From Tubulanus polymorphus (taxonomy: Eukaryota; Nemertea; Palaeonemertea; Tubulaniformes; Tubulanidae), in assembly GCF_964204645.1 (NCBI RefSeq), contig NC_134025.1, positions 14,637,001 to 14,701,000 on the forward strand: DNA of 64,000 bases, written 5' to 3'. Position numbers and translations under genes: made by a program. This document shows positions 1-9,551 of this stretch, piece after piece (position 1 is the stretch's first letter; every line of letters starts with the position of its first letter). Below the pieces are notes generated by a model. It had not been told where the DNA came from and did not search any database. It saw only the letters and a program-made list of their open reading frames with translations.

Positions 1-178
1 TGAATGTTTTTTTTATATTTTCCATATCTTCTTCCGTTAATTTAGGTTTTTCATAATAATCGTTAAATAATAAATATAAATACATTTTCTTTTGTTTTGT
101 GTTAAATGTTGACGGAATAATTGTTTTTATAATATCTTTTTTAGTTATTTCACCATTTTTATTTTCTATTATTTTCAT
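1..178 (-). CDS. Polinton gene, N-terminal part, cut by window edge
   Basis: An open frame on the minus strand starts at 178 and runs off the left end, giving 59 codons without a stop. Its ATG overlaps the TGA stop of the zinc-finger gene upstream (shared ATGA at 178-175), the tight coupling expected in a compact viral genome. The visible peptide is lysine- and isoleucine-rich and starts MKIIENKNGEITKKD. I see no domain and do not recognise the product. Missing sequence to the left would decide it. Confidence 0.6.
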   Translation of the reverse strand, partial: MKIIENKNGEITKKDIIKTIIPSTFNTKQKKMYLYLLFNDYYEKPKLTEEDMENIKKTF

Positions 179-1038
179 TTTTCAAGCCATTGCATATATT
201 CTGGTGTATGATCTTCTATAGAAAATGTTTTAAAAATTTCATCTAGATAATTTAATTTTGGATCTATGAGAAAATTTCTAGTTTTTTCTTCACTCCATAA
301 ATTCTTTTGCCATCCACATTCATTACAAAATAACACAGTACCATCTTGTCTTAAGGTTGCATAACTACATTGTGGACATTTTCGTTTATAATTTATTGGT
401 AATAGATCTTCATTAAGCTCTTGGTATTTTCTTACGTTTTCTTTATGTTTTATTGTTCTATTATGTAGATTTGAATTACTTGTTGTAATAATCAATTTAC
501 AATATTTACAATAATATGTTTTTCTTGTTAATTCATTATATTGTTTTTCTAACTTTTCAGCTGTTTCTTTATTATCTGGTAACGTTTTCTCATATTTTAT
601 TTTTTCTAATAAATTATTTTTTCTTTCATTGAATTCAGTTTCAAATTTATAAGAAATTTTATCTATATGTGCTTTACGAAATTGATGATTCTCCCAATCT
701 TCTATATTTTCAGGGCTATATTTTATTCGACAAGGCTCACAGAAATGATCTTTTATATTATCCTTATCATAGAATAAGAAATGTCTTTTCCAAATAACTT
801 CAGGTTCAACTTCAACAGAATTACTATTACTTTCGTTACTATCAACATTAGCCGTTGTGTCATTAATTTTACACTTCTCTGAATGTTTTTTAACATAATT
901 TCTTGAGAATAATTTATTACATTTTGGACAGTTTATTTTAGGGGGTTTATAATTTTCATCATGTTTTTTCATATGTCGAGCCATATTACTTTTTCTTACA
1001 AGTTCACCACAAATTTCACATGCTATCTTCTCATCCAT
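175..1038 (-). CDS. Zinc-finger protein with C-terminal zinc ribbon (Polinton)
   Basis: 287 residues, intact. Near residues 7-26 there is a C2H2 finger (CEICGELVRKS..RHMKKH) and at about 37-55 a second Cys/His finger (CPKC....HSEKC). A further CEPC pair is at about residue 100, a CKYCK...H..H finger at about 176-199, and a four-cysteine ribbon (CPQC...CNECGW) at about 220-242. The last resembles zinc ribbons of transcription factors such as TFIIS or TFIIB, so a role in viral transcription or nucleic-acid binding is possible; that is inference from fold type only. A charged, probably coiled-coil stretch lies at about 135-170. It is divergently transcribed from the penton gene and overlaps the next minus-strand gene by four bases. 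The start context is TTAATTAATGG, unlike the plus-strand genes, so it may belong to another temporal class. Confidence 0.8.
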   Translation of the reverse strand: MDEKIACEICGELVRKSNMARHMKKHDENYKPPKINCPKCNKLFSRNYVKKHSEKCKINDTTANVDSNESNSNSVEVEPEVIWKRHFLFYDKDNIKDHFCEPCRIKYSPENIEDWENHQFRKAHIDKISYKFETEFNERKNNLLEKIKYEKTLPDNKETAEKLEKQYNELTRKTYYCKYCKLIITTSNSNLHNRTIKHKENVRKYQELNEDLLPINYKRKCPQCSYATLRQDGTVLFCNECGWQKNLWSEEKTRNFLIDPKLNYLDEIFKTFSIEDHTPEYMQWLEK

Positions 1039-1106
1039 TAATTAAGGAAAAATTTTATTAAAATTAATTTTTAGTGATGAGCGGTAATTTTTTTATGTTA
1101 TAAATA
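1033..1106. promoter_or_regulatory. Divergent intergenic promoter region (zinc-finger / penton)
   Basis: This is the only gap between the divergent gene sets. On the minus strand it reads CCGCTCATCAC, then an A/T-rich run, then TTTTTCCTTAATTAATGG. The same module (CCACTCATCAC ... TTTTCCTTATAAATGG) occurs in front of both gene starts in the Polinton fragment at 30.64-31.03 kb, so it is a conserved upstream signal of the minus-strand class. On the plus strand the penton start lies in TTATAAATAATGG. Confidence 0.55.
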
Positions 1107-1865
1107 ATGGTAGAATTAAAAGAATACAGAATATTTGTTGATTCTAGAAAACTTACAAATTATAAATCACATAATTTACTAGTACAATTAGATAGAGAAT
1201 TTAAGAATTGTGTTGATTTAAAATTAGTTAATATAAGTTTATGTAACTCATTTTACAATACATCGGATAAAAGTCTAGAACATTTAATTTTTTCAATCTT
1301 TTACAAAAAAATGAATGAATGGTATTTTATATATTTAAAACCAGGATTATATAATTTAGATACATTAGCACAAGAAATTAATAGAAAAGCTCGAGCTAAA
1401 TTAGGAAGTGATTCCGGATTTAGTATTAGAATTTTAAAAAGTGATAGTTCTAATAAAATAAAGATTAGGTTAGATAATAACGAACAATTTAAATTTACAG
1501 TAAGAAAACCTTTAGCTAAACTGTTAGGAAATAACCCAAATATTGTTACAGCACACGCCGAAGGTAAATCAAACTTAATACCTTTTACACATTTTTATAT
1601 TTATTGCAATTTGATTGACCCAACAAAAACATTTGAAGCAACTAAAGATACAATTTGTAATTCTGGTTTATTAAATATTTTGCCATTAAAAAATGTTAAA
1701 CAATTTGGAACTGAAATAAATTATAATTTAACTGAATGTGATTTCAAACCTTGTATTCCACATTTCAATAATTTTAAATTAGAAATAAGAAATCACAATG
1801 GATATTTAATTGATTTGAATAACTTTCCTGTAATTTATGAATTAGTTATAAGATGTAGAGAGTAA
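1107..1865 (+). CDS. Penton-like minor capsid protein (single jelly roll)
   Basis: 252 residues, intact. The pattern matches the Polinton/adintovirus minor capsid protein as I remember it: a beta-rich N-terminus (YRIFVDSRK), a central segment PFTHFYIYCNLIDP, a segment HFNNFKLEIRNHNGYLID and an end with alternating hydrophobic residues (VIYELVIRC). The protein would form the pentameric vertex of the icosahedral capsid. It is the first plus-strand gene, divergent from the zinc-finger gene, 16 bases upstream of the next gene. The start is chosen from the TATAAATAATG context. The assignment rests on pattern memory rather than a search; a structure prediction should give one eight-stranded jelly roll. 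Confidence 0.65.
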   Translation: MVELKEYRIFVDSRKLTNYKSHNLLVQLDREFKNCVDLKLVNISLCNSFYNTSDKSLEHLIFSIFYKKMNEWYFIYLKPGLYNLDTLAQEINRKARAKLGSDSGFSIRILKSDSSNKIKIRLDNNEQFKFTVRKPLAKLLGNNPNIVTAHAEGKSNLIPFTHFYIYCNLIDPTKTFEATKDTICNSGLLNILPLKNVKQFGTEINYNLTECDFKPCIPHFNNFKLEIRNHNGYLIDLNNFPVIYELVIRCRE

Positions 1866-1881
1866 TCTTTTCATTATATAA

Positions 1882-2238
1882 ATGAATATAACTGTTGGGC
1901 CGAGCATATGTTTTGGATTTGATTTTAAACGTGAGAAAGAAATGAAATTTAACATTAATGATGTAATTACACATATCAAAAATATTACATTTTTTAATGA
2001 AACAACATTTGAGTATGAAACAACAATAGATAAAGAAACTTTTAATGTAGAAAAGATTACTAATTTAATTAGAGAATCTTTAGGATTTTATGAATTAGAT
2101 GAAGATTTTATCATCGATGATATTAAAAAAATAATAATTGAAATATATACAAATGAAACTAGTAATGAAATAAATGTTGAATTAATCATCACTAAAATAA
2201 CTAAATATTTTGAAGATAGTAATTTTTTTGATAAATAA
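1882..2238 (+). CDS. Small acidic Polinton protein, unknown function
   Basis: 118 residues, intact, acidic and rich in Ile, Asn and Glu, with predicted helical character and no membrane segment or cysteine cluster. It starts in TATATAAATG, 16 bases after the penton stop, and its TAA stop directly abuts the next ATG (2236-2239). A second in-frame ATG at codon 21 (MKFNIND) is a possible alternative start. I do not recognise the family. Its place between penton and small membrane proteins suggests a late, virion-associated role. Confidence 0.65.
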   Translation: MNITVGPSICFGFDFKREKEMKFNINDVITHIKNITFFNETTFEYETTIDKETFNVEKITNLIRESLGFYELDEDFIIDDIKKIIIEIYTNETSNEINVELIITKITKYFEDSNFFDK

Positions 2239-2460
2239 ATGAGTGATAATAAGTGGATAATAACTGGATTATATAATGGAGCATTACTATCAGTTGGAAC
2301 TGTTGGTTATTCAATGGTATTAAAAAAAGTATTCAAAATGGGAAGTGTTAATGTTGATAGATTTGATATAAATGATATTTTAAAGTTAACATTAGCAGTT
2401 ACTTTATCTAATTTAACTATTGATTATTTGGAAAAACAAAAATATATTCCTCCCATATAA
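2239..2460 (+). CDS. Small hydrophobic Polinton protein
   Basis: 73 residues with a Gly-rich hydrophobic N-terminal segment at about 7-27 (GLYNGALLSVGTVGYSMVL), a basic patch, a second moderately hydrophobic segment at about 46-62 (DILKLTLAVTLSNLTIDYL) and a conserved-looking tail KQKYIPP. Small proteins with this layout are common in invertebrate Polintons, as I recall. It is probably membrane-associated. It starts in TAAATAAATG, immediately after the upstream stop, and 24 bases separate it from the next gene. Confidence 0.65.
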   Translation: MSDNKWIITGLYNGALLSVGTVGYSMVLKKVFKMGSVNVDRFDINDILKLTLAVTLSNLTIDYLEKQKYIPPI

Positions 2461-2484
2461 ATGCATAATTTTTTTGCTAAATAA

Positions 2485-2907
2485 ATGGCTTCTGCAATTA
2501 TAACTATTATAGGATCGGCAATTGTTAACGCTTTTGCATTTGCTGGTGGTGGTTATTTATTTAAACTTATTGATAAAAATGGATCATTAACAGAACAAAA
2601 AAGACATAACTTAGCATTAGAGAAATATGATAAAGCTGCAGAAGAATATAGAGAAAAGAGACAAAACTATATGGATTACATAAATAAAGAATTAATTGAT
2701 CAGAATATTTCACATAGAGATTTTCAATCAGTTGATGATGCAATGAGTTTATATAACGCGGTAACCAATAAAGAAAAATTACATCTATACAAACCTAAAT
2801 TATCAGATTATTATACCCCAAGTAAAGAACAACAGAAATATGAAATAATATGGATTTTGGGCGGAATTGTTATTGTTATATTTGTTGCTTATAAATTTAC
2901 TAATTAG
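2485..2907 (+). CDS. Conserved Polinton membrane protein, two transmembrane ends
   Basis: 140 residues, intact. The N-terminus is a glycine/alanine-rich membrane segment (about 4-26, AIVNAFAFAGGGYLF). A charged helical middle follows (about 30-100, with QKRHNLALEKYDKAAEEY). After a short SDYY..PS motif there is a C-terminal transmembrane helix (about 119-137, IIWILGGIVIVIFVAY). This architecture is one I recall from many Polinton-derived predicted proteins in invertebrate genomes; the function is unknown. It could be an internal membrane or virion-vertex component. It starts in TAAATAAATG. Confidence 0.7.
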   Translation: MASAIITIIGSAIVNAFAFAGGGYLFKLIDKNGSLTEQKRHNLALEKYDKAAEEYREKRQNYMDYINKELIDQNISHRDFQSVDDAMSLYNAVTNKEKLHLYKPKLSDYYTPSKEQQKYEIIWILGGIVIVIFVAYKFTN

Positions 2908-2926
2908 TAATTTTTTTTCTAAATAA

Positions 2927-3361
2927 ATGGAAGATAAAGTTGATAATATTGATATTATTCCTCATGATATCAGTAAAACTAAATTAAAAACATATTAAGA
3001 AAAAAAAATATTAGAATTTGAAAGTGACTTAAAGATAAAAAAGAAAAAATATTTAAAAAGTAAAATTATATATTATCTTAAAATTAGTGGTTCGGTTACA
3101 ATTAGTTCTGTAATAACATTTCTAGCAATATTCAGTCCATTAACACCTTTAGCTATATCAATTGGTGTATTAGGATTAAGTTCAAGTGTTTTAACCGGTA
3201 TAAGTTCAAAATTAAATATGAAAAGTAATAAAGAAAAAATTAAAACTAATATAAAAGAAATTAATAAACTAAAAAATACACTAGATTATATAACAAGTTT
3301 AAATGGCCATATAACAGTTGAAGAACAAGATAAATTATCAAAAGAATTAGTTAATTATTAA
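2927..3361 (+). pseudogene. Two-helix membrane protein with premature TAA
   Basis: 144 codons from an ATG in TAAATAAATG to a TAA at 3359-3361, interrupted by an in-frame TAA at 2996-2998 (codon 24). The remainder is coherent: a basic amphipathic stretch, then a hydrophobic hairpin at about codons 48-90 (VTISSVITFLAIFSPLTPLA, then IGVLGLSSSVLTGI), then a lysine/asparagine-rich tail. It fits a small membrane-active virion protein, but I do not recognise the family. A single base change explains the break, so the gene decayed recently or the base is a sequence error. Confidence 0.6.
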
Positions 3362-3377
3362 TTTTTTAATTATATAA

Positions 3378-4766
3378 ATGGTAGATAGTTTTCCAAAAGC
3401 TTTCCAATATAATAAATCAATTAAATATAATATTCCAGCAATAGATTTTAATAAAGATATTACATAAAGAAATGAAGTTTTAGATTCATTAACTAATTTA
3501 GAAATTTATGTTACTGAAACTAATAATTTTAATGCAAAGATGGAAAATATATTTCATGTATATTTAATTGATTTTAAAAAATTGAAAGATGAAAAACAAT
3601 GGTTATTAAAATCTAATATGAAGTATTGGCAGAACCAATTAAATCTAGCTGTTTATTGTGCAACAACAGGTTGTGGAATTATTTGGAATGATCATTTGAA
3701 TAATTCTAAATATAAATTAATTCAAAGTTTATTTAGATTTCATACATACTTTCAAATAAGATTGATATTAAATGAATTAGAGTGTCCTTTACCAGGATCT
3801 AGGTATTTTAAAGAATTAGAAAATAATATTAATTTGTCAAAGTTTTATAAAATTTGTAATGTATTTAATATAGATATAAATAATTCTGATTTTAGAACGA
3901 AAATTGGAACAATAAGATCACTTCCTTGCCCTAAAAAGATTGCAGAATATTGTGCACTTCCCATACCATCTAATAGTTTTTATAATATCTATAATAATGA
4001 ATTAGGTTATGGTAAAATAGAAACTAAGGATTTAGAAACATTAAATTTCAATAAATTACCGACATTTTATGATAATTTAAAACAAGAAAACAATAATGGT
4101 TGGGTTTATTTCATTTTAGAAAATAGTGAAGGTTTTACTAAATCAGGTATAGAAAGAATAAATCAATCTATTAGAACTTATTTGATATGTATTTTAGGTG
4201 CGCAAGTTGAAACAAGATCCCAAATAATTGGAAATTTAAATACATCATTTGATACGCAGAAACAATTTAAAGTATTATTTGAAGATTCCATTCATAATGA
4301 TAAAAATAGATCGATTCCGGAAAACATTGTAAGATATCAAAATTATTTAGATAAATCTCATGTAAGACTAAATTATTGTATAGGCCCTAATCTATTAATT
4401 ACTTCTAATGATTTAGTATTAAAGATGGGAAACATAATTGGTTATAATAATCTAATTAAAACTGCAACAATAAATAATTCATTTGGATTGAATGATATAA
4501 ATAAAAAGATTATTACTGCTCCAAAATTAATGGAAGGCGAAAAAAATAAAAAACATATTCAATCAACAGAAACTAAAACTAAGAATATTAAATTAAATAA
4601 TGATTCTAAAATAAAAGATTACAATACATCAGAAAATATAAAAACTGATAATATTCAACATGATATAATTAAACTAAATGATGATAATAAATCCCATGAA
4701 AAAACTAAATTAGCTTTAACTTGTATAGGAATTGTAATCGGAGGAATATTATATTTTAAATTTTAA
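3378..4766 (+). pseudogene. Conserved Polinton protein, C-terminal anchor, premature TAA
   Basis: 463 codons from ATG 3378 (in TATATAAATG) to 4766, broken by TAA at 3465-3467 (codon 30). An internal ATG at 3540 could restart a 408-residue product, but the upstream frame is coherent and carries the promoter motif, so 3378 is preferred. Signature segments are WQNQLNLAVYCATTGCGI at about residues 84-101 and LVLKMGNIIGYNN at about 352-364. A Lys/Asn-rich low-complexity tail and a C-terminal transmembrane helix (LALTCIGIVIGGILY) end the protein. I remember the CATTGCG block from other Polintons, where the protein is uncharacterised; with a tail anchor it may be a virion or membrane protein. Confidence 0.65.
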
Positions 4767-4782
4767 TTTTTTTATTATATAA

Positions 4783-6200
4783 ATGGATGTAGAAGGTGGA
4801 GAAGATATTGGAATGGATCCTTTTGATGAACCTGGTATAAGTGATGAACAACCACCTGATTTTGATGAAACAAGTTTTAATGATGGTAATGAGCACGGAT
4901 ATAATAATAATTTAAATATGCCTGATTATATTAAAAATGCAGAATCACAATTAAATCCTGAAAATTTAGACCCAGGTTTAGTAAAAGAAGATTTAGATAA
5001 TTTAAACAAAATACCTAAATTAGAAGAATTAGTTGAAAAATCTAAACTTAACATAAATGATGAAGACGTTGGACTTTTAGCATATCAATTAAAATTTTTA
5101 GATAATGGTAAATGTTATTATCGTTTGAAAGGTGATTATTATATTGATATCACTTCTAAAAATAATAAAAAAATATTAGCGGAATCAACTTTGAAAAGTT
5201 TAAAACCAGATAAAATTAAAAGAATAAGTAATAGTAATGAAATAACTGATGTTACACAAAAAGAAATAGATGATAATATAGACGTATTTAAACAAAGAAT
5301 TAATGAATTATTTGAAATAATCAAAAAGAAATCAGAAACTGAAACAACTTCTGAACAGAATATAACTTCCAAAACTAGTAAACTTAAATCAAATAAAGTT
5401 TCAATTGAAAAACTTTTACCGAATGGATTACTTGATGCAACAGATCAAGAATTAGAAGATTTAGATATATTTTCTGATGAAGCAATTAGAGAAATTATTA
5501 GTATAGAAATGAAGCTGATAAAATTGCACATAATAAAAGTATAAGAGATCAAAAAATTATGTATTTGGAAAAAGAATTAACTAATGCAAATAAAGAAATA
5601 GAACAACTAAAGTCCGATTTAGATCATCAAGTAATTGATGAAATAGAATATAGGCAAAAAGAATTACGATTAGAAAAAGAAATTAATAATTTAAAAGATA
5701 ATTTAGAAGTACAGAAAGAAGAAATTAAATTATTGTTAAAATCATTTGATTATAATATTAATAGATTAAAAGATGTTTTTAAAAGATATCTAATAAAACC
5801 AGATTCTAAAATATCATTGAAAGATAGAATGAAATTATTATTTAAATTTGAAGGAATAACAATTCTTTCAATTCTAACAGCTGTAACTATGTTATTTACA
5901 ACAATTGGTTTAGCAATATCAAATGCTTTAAAATCTACTCCTACTCCAAATAAACCAGATAAACCCCCAGGTAATAATTCTATACAAGATAAAGTTAAAG
6001 ATGGTTTAAAGAAATTAGCAAAATATTTATGGGAACTATCTAAAAAATCTGCTGCAGCATTGCCAGGAATTATTGCATCAATTGTTGGTTTTATATTGAA
6101 ATCTGCAGGAAACATTATTAACTTTGCTGCTGAACATATTATTTTATTTTTAATTACAGTTGTAAGTGCTATTATTTTTGGTTATCAAGAAAAAAAATAA
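4783..6200 (+). pseudogene. Long coiled-coil / membrane Polinton protein, frameshifted
   Basis: Two abutting frames look like one gene of about 470 codons. 4783-5544 encodes an acidic N-terminus (DPFDEPG, DEQPPDFDE) followed by charged helices. 5559-6200 continues in another frame with a coiled coil (about 5560-5740), a hydrophobic segment ITILSILTAVTMLFTTIGLA, a proline-rich linker (TPTPNKPDKPPG) and a C-terminal hydrophobic block beginning AAALPGIIASIVGFIL. The second frame is open upstream across 5505-5559, so the shift lies in about 5505-5545 and is one indel. I recall the C-terminal LPGIIGSIV-type block from many Polintons; its function is unknown. It starts in TATATAAATG and has no start motif at 5559, supporting a single gene. 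Confidence 0.65.
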
Positions 6201-6234
6201 TAAAAAATTAATAATTAATTTTTTTGTTAAATAA

Positions 6235-7488
6235 ATGAGTGGGAGTTATATAAGTCCTTCTAAGAATTCTAGAATATCTAATGCTATTAAAGCAGAAAGA
6301 TCACATCATATAATTACTCATAACCCTTCTAATATTAATCCTGATGAAACTTTATATGTTAGAATTCCTAGATGAACACAAAATACTTTTTATGTTCCAA
6401 ATAGTATTTATTTATCAGCCGATATAAAAGTAATTGGTCATGATAATAATTATGTTGTTGATAATGTTGGGAGATATTTGATTAAAAAATTAACTATAAA
6501 AATTGGTCCAGAAACAGTTTTCTCATTAGATGATTATAATTTATTTATGCATTATAAAGATTTATGGTTAACTAAAGAAAATAGAATTAATATGATATTT
6601 CAGGGTATTCAATCGGAAAACCATAATAAATTAAGATCAGGAGCTAATGACGCAATAGTAACTCGTGCCACAGATAATTTGATTAAAAAGATTTATGGAA
6701 GCAAATATAAAATCCCATTAGACTTTGAATTGATAAATAACAATGCACCTTTATATAAATACGCAATTCAAGAATATATTATATTTGAGATAACATTTGC
6801 TCCTGTTAATGAAATTGTATTATCTAGCGTTGTTAAAGATATGGGTTATAAATTATCGAATATATGTTTAGAATATAACACAGTAACTAATGAAAATATT
6901 GCTAGCACAATTCAAACTCAATACAATCAAGGATTTTCATTATTATATGATTATATTGATAAATTTAAAACTGTAACTATTAATGCAAATGATGAAATAA
7001 TTAATGAGAATATTAACTTCCCAAGAAGATCTATTAAAGGTATATTAATATTTTTTACCATTGCAACATATACTAATGGTGCAATAAAAGTTGATAATTA
7101 TTATAATCCTGAAATAACAAAAGTAGAAATGACTATCGAAGGAATAGCAAATAAAATATTTTGTCAAGGAATGAGAATGATTGATCAATGGCCAGAAATT
7201 AGAAAACATTTTATGAATGAAAAAGTAAAATCATTTGAAAATTGTAATATTAATCAAATTGATTATTATACCGGCAATAAATATGCATTATGGTTAGATT
7301 TTAGAACAACAGAGGATAATTCATTACATGGTTCTGGAAAAAAACTACAGAACACTAAAGATGGAATACAATTATTCATGAAAAAGAAAAGAGGAGACAA
7401 AAATTTTAAAATGCACATTTATATTATATCTGATGCACAAAAAAACTGTAAATTCACAATTAGATGGTATTCAATATTAGAAATATAA
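6235..7488 (+). pseudogene. Major capsid protein (double jelly roll), premature TGA
   Basis: 418 codons from ATG 6235 (TAAATAAATG) to 7488, with one in-frame TGA at 6373-6375 (codon 47). The family is the large capsid protein common in invertebrate Polintons (F54H12.2-like in nematode nomenclature). Recognisable blocks are an early strand pair (ETLYVRIPR, YLSADIKVIG), LIKKLTIKIG, the central YKLSNICLEYNTV, the second-barrel segment INFPRRSIKGILIFF, and the end KFTIRWYSI. It would trimerise into the hexagonal capsomers of the shell. It is followed directly by integrase and ATPase. The next internal frame opens at 6478 without the start motif, so the true start is 6235 and the gene is broken by a single substitution. 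Confidence 0.8.
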
Positions 7489-7510
7489 AGTTAAAATTAA
7501 GGATATATAA

Positions 7511-8638
7511 ATGGGTGGTAAAAAAACTCCTAATACTAAAGAACAATATTTAAGAAATTTATATTACAACCCTGAGAGTTCGTTTGCTTATTCTTCTACC
7601 AAAAATATATGGAGTAAAGTAAAACAAGATAAATTAGATAAGATAATCCCACAAAATTTAGTTAAATATAAAGATATAAATGAATTTATGTTAGAACAAC
7701 CAACATATACAACACATAAAAAAATTGTTAGAAAATATAAAACTCGTAAAACTATGGTAAGTTATGTAGATCAACAGTGGCAAGGAGATTTAATTGATAT
7801 GAAAAATGTTAAGAAAGATAATGATGATTATTGGTGGTTATTGAATATAATTGATATTTTTAGTCGTTATGTATGGAGTTTCCCACTTTATAGAAAAGAT
7901 GCTGTACAAACATCAAATGTTTTAAGAAAATTTCTTTCGGATGATAAACTAAAACCAGAAAAAATACAATTTGATGATGGAAAAGAGTTTGATAATTCAC
8001 TTGTTCATGAACTCTTAGATAATCATAATATTAAATATTTTTCAACAAAATCGGATAAAAAAGCTGCAGTTGTTGAACGATTTAATAGAACATTAAGAAC
8101 AAGAATGTGGAAATATTTTACAGCAAATAATACTTTTAAATAGATTGATGTTTTACCAAAATTGAAAGAAGGATATAATAATTCTTATCATTCTTCTATT
8201 GGAATGAAACCTATTGATGCTAGAAAACCTGAAAATGTTGAAATTGTTTGGAATAATTTATATGGAGCATTTCTTGTAGATGATTTTGGTCAACCTAAAT
8301 TTAAAGTTGGTCAAAATGTTAGAATTTCTAAGTATAAAAAGATATTTGATAAAGGATACGATCGAAATTTTACTAGAGAAATATATAAAATAAAAAAGGT
8401 AATAACAACAAAACCATATGTCTATAAATTAGAAGATTTAGATGGTGAAGAAGTTGATGGGTATTTTTATGAAGAAGAATTGAGTTTAACTACTGAAAAT
8501 CTAGAACAAGAATATAAAATTGAAAAAGTATTAAAAACAAAAACTGTTAAAAGAAAAAAATATTCTTTAGTAAAATGGGTTGGATGGCCAGATAAATTCA
8601 ATGAGTGGATATTATCAAGTAAAATTAAAAATATATAA
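7511..8638 (+). pseudogene. Polinton integrase with chromodomain, premature TAG
   Basis: 376 codons, retroviral-type DDE integrase of the F54H12.3-like Polinton family. The N-terminal part carries LRNLYYNPESSFAY. The catalytic core shows WQGDLIDM (first Asp), QFDDGKEF (second Asp) and AAVVERFNRTLRTRMWKYF (Glu), with about 33 residues between the last two acids. A TAG at 8141-8143 interrupts the frame in the middle of the core's last helices; the rest (YNNSYHSSIGMKPIDAR, an SH3-like GQNVRISK segment, and a chromodomain ending VKWVGWPDKFNEWI) continues in frame to 8638. The chromodomain may target integration to methylated histone H3, as known for chromoviruses; that is inference. It starts in TATATAAATG, 22 bases after the capsid gene, and its stop abuts the ATPase start. 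Confidence 0.88.
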
Positions 8639-9247
8639 ATGAATAAGGAATTATTTATATTTGAGCCTCATAATATGTTAATTTCTGGTGTAACAAATTG
8701 TGGAAAAACTTATCTTATATTAAATTTATTATAAACTGTTTATAAAAACTATTTTGATAATATAGTATTATTTTGTCCAACATATGAATTTAATCAAACT
8801 TATGATAGAAATATTACTAGAAATAATAAATTTATTATATTAGATCCTAAAACAGTAAAAGAAAATTTAGATAATTGTATTAAAATAGCAATAGATATTT
8901 ATAAAGGATCAAATACATTATTCATTATAGATGATTGTGCAAATTTACATGATTCAAAAATTAGAGAAAGTGAGTTATGTTATTTAGCTTTTTCTGGTAG
9001 ACATTTTGGGATAACAACTTGGGTTTTAAATCAAAAATATAATTCAATTGTTAAAGACTTTAGAGAAAACATTAGATTTCTAGTTTTATTCTACAATAAA
9101 GATAGAAAATCGATGAAAAATGCACTTGAGGAAAATGATATAATTCCACATGATTTACATAATGAATATATGGATAAGTTGAAAAATATTAAAAGATCAA
9201 AATTACTATTTAGATTACAACACCCATTTAAATATGAATTTATTTAA
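8639..9247 (+). pseudogene. Genome-packaging ATPase (FtsK/HerA, A32-like), premature TAA
   Basis: 202 codons, a usual length for Polinton packaging ATPases. Walker A is GVTNCGKT at about residues 17-24, Walker B is TLFIIDDC at about 97-104, and a sensor-type segment is FGITTWVLNQ at about 123-132. It would pump the genome into the procapsid. One in-frame TAA at 8732-8734 (codon 32) lies just after the Walker A helix; the remainder is fully coherent. The ATG at 8639 overlaps the promoter-like TATATAAATG and follows the integrase TAA without a gap. A repeat-filled gap of 300 bases follows. Confidence 0.85.
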
Positions 9248-9248
9248 A

Positions 9249-9535
9249 TTCAACTAGCTTGTTAATCTAGTTGAATTCTAGTTACATTCTAGTTGAATTC
9301 TAGTTATTGGTAGTTGGAACAAAAATCAACTAGATTTAACAATATTTTAACTAGCTTGTTAATCTAGTTTAATTTTAGTTACATTCTAGTTGAATTCTAG
9401 TTGTTAGTAGTTGGAACAAAAATCAACTAGATTTAACAAGAAATAAACAAAAACAACAATATTTCAACTAGCTTGTTAATCTAGATGAATTCTAGTTACA
9501 TTCTAGTTGAATTCTAGTTGCAACAACACAACTAA
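9249..9535. repeat. CTAGTT-rich tandem repeat in largest Polinton gap
   Basis: Three imperfect copies of a unit of about 100-117 bases begin near 9249, 9349 and 9466. Each opens with CAACTAGCTTGTTAATCTAG and continues with alternating TTGAATTCTAGTT and ACATTCTAGTTGAATTCTAG. The words CTAGTT and AACTAG recur on both strands and give many small dyads. Two copies also carry TAGTTGGAACAAAAATCAAC. This is the only long non-coding stretch between plus-strand Polinton genes. Its density of direct and inverted motifs is what one would expect of a replication, packaging or transcription-control site; no such function is shown. Confidence 0.75.
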
Positions 9536-9551
9536 TTTATTTGTTATATAA

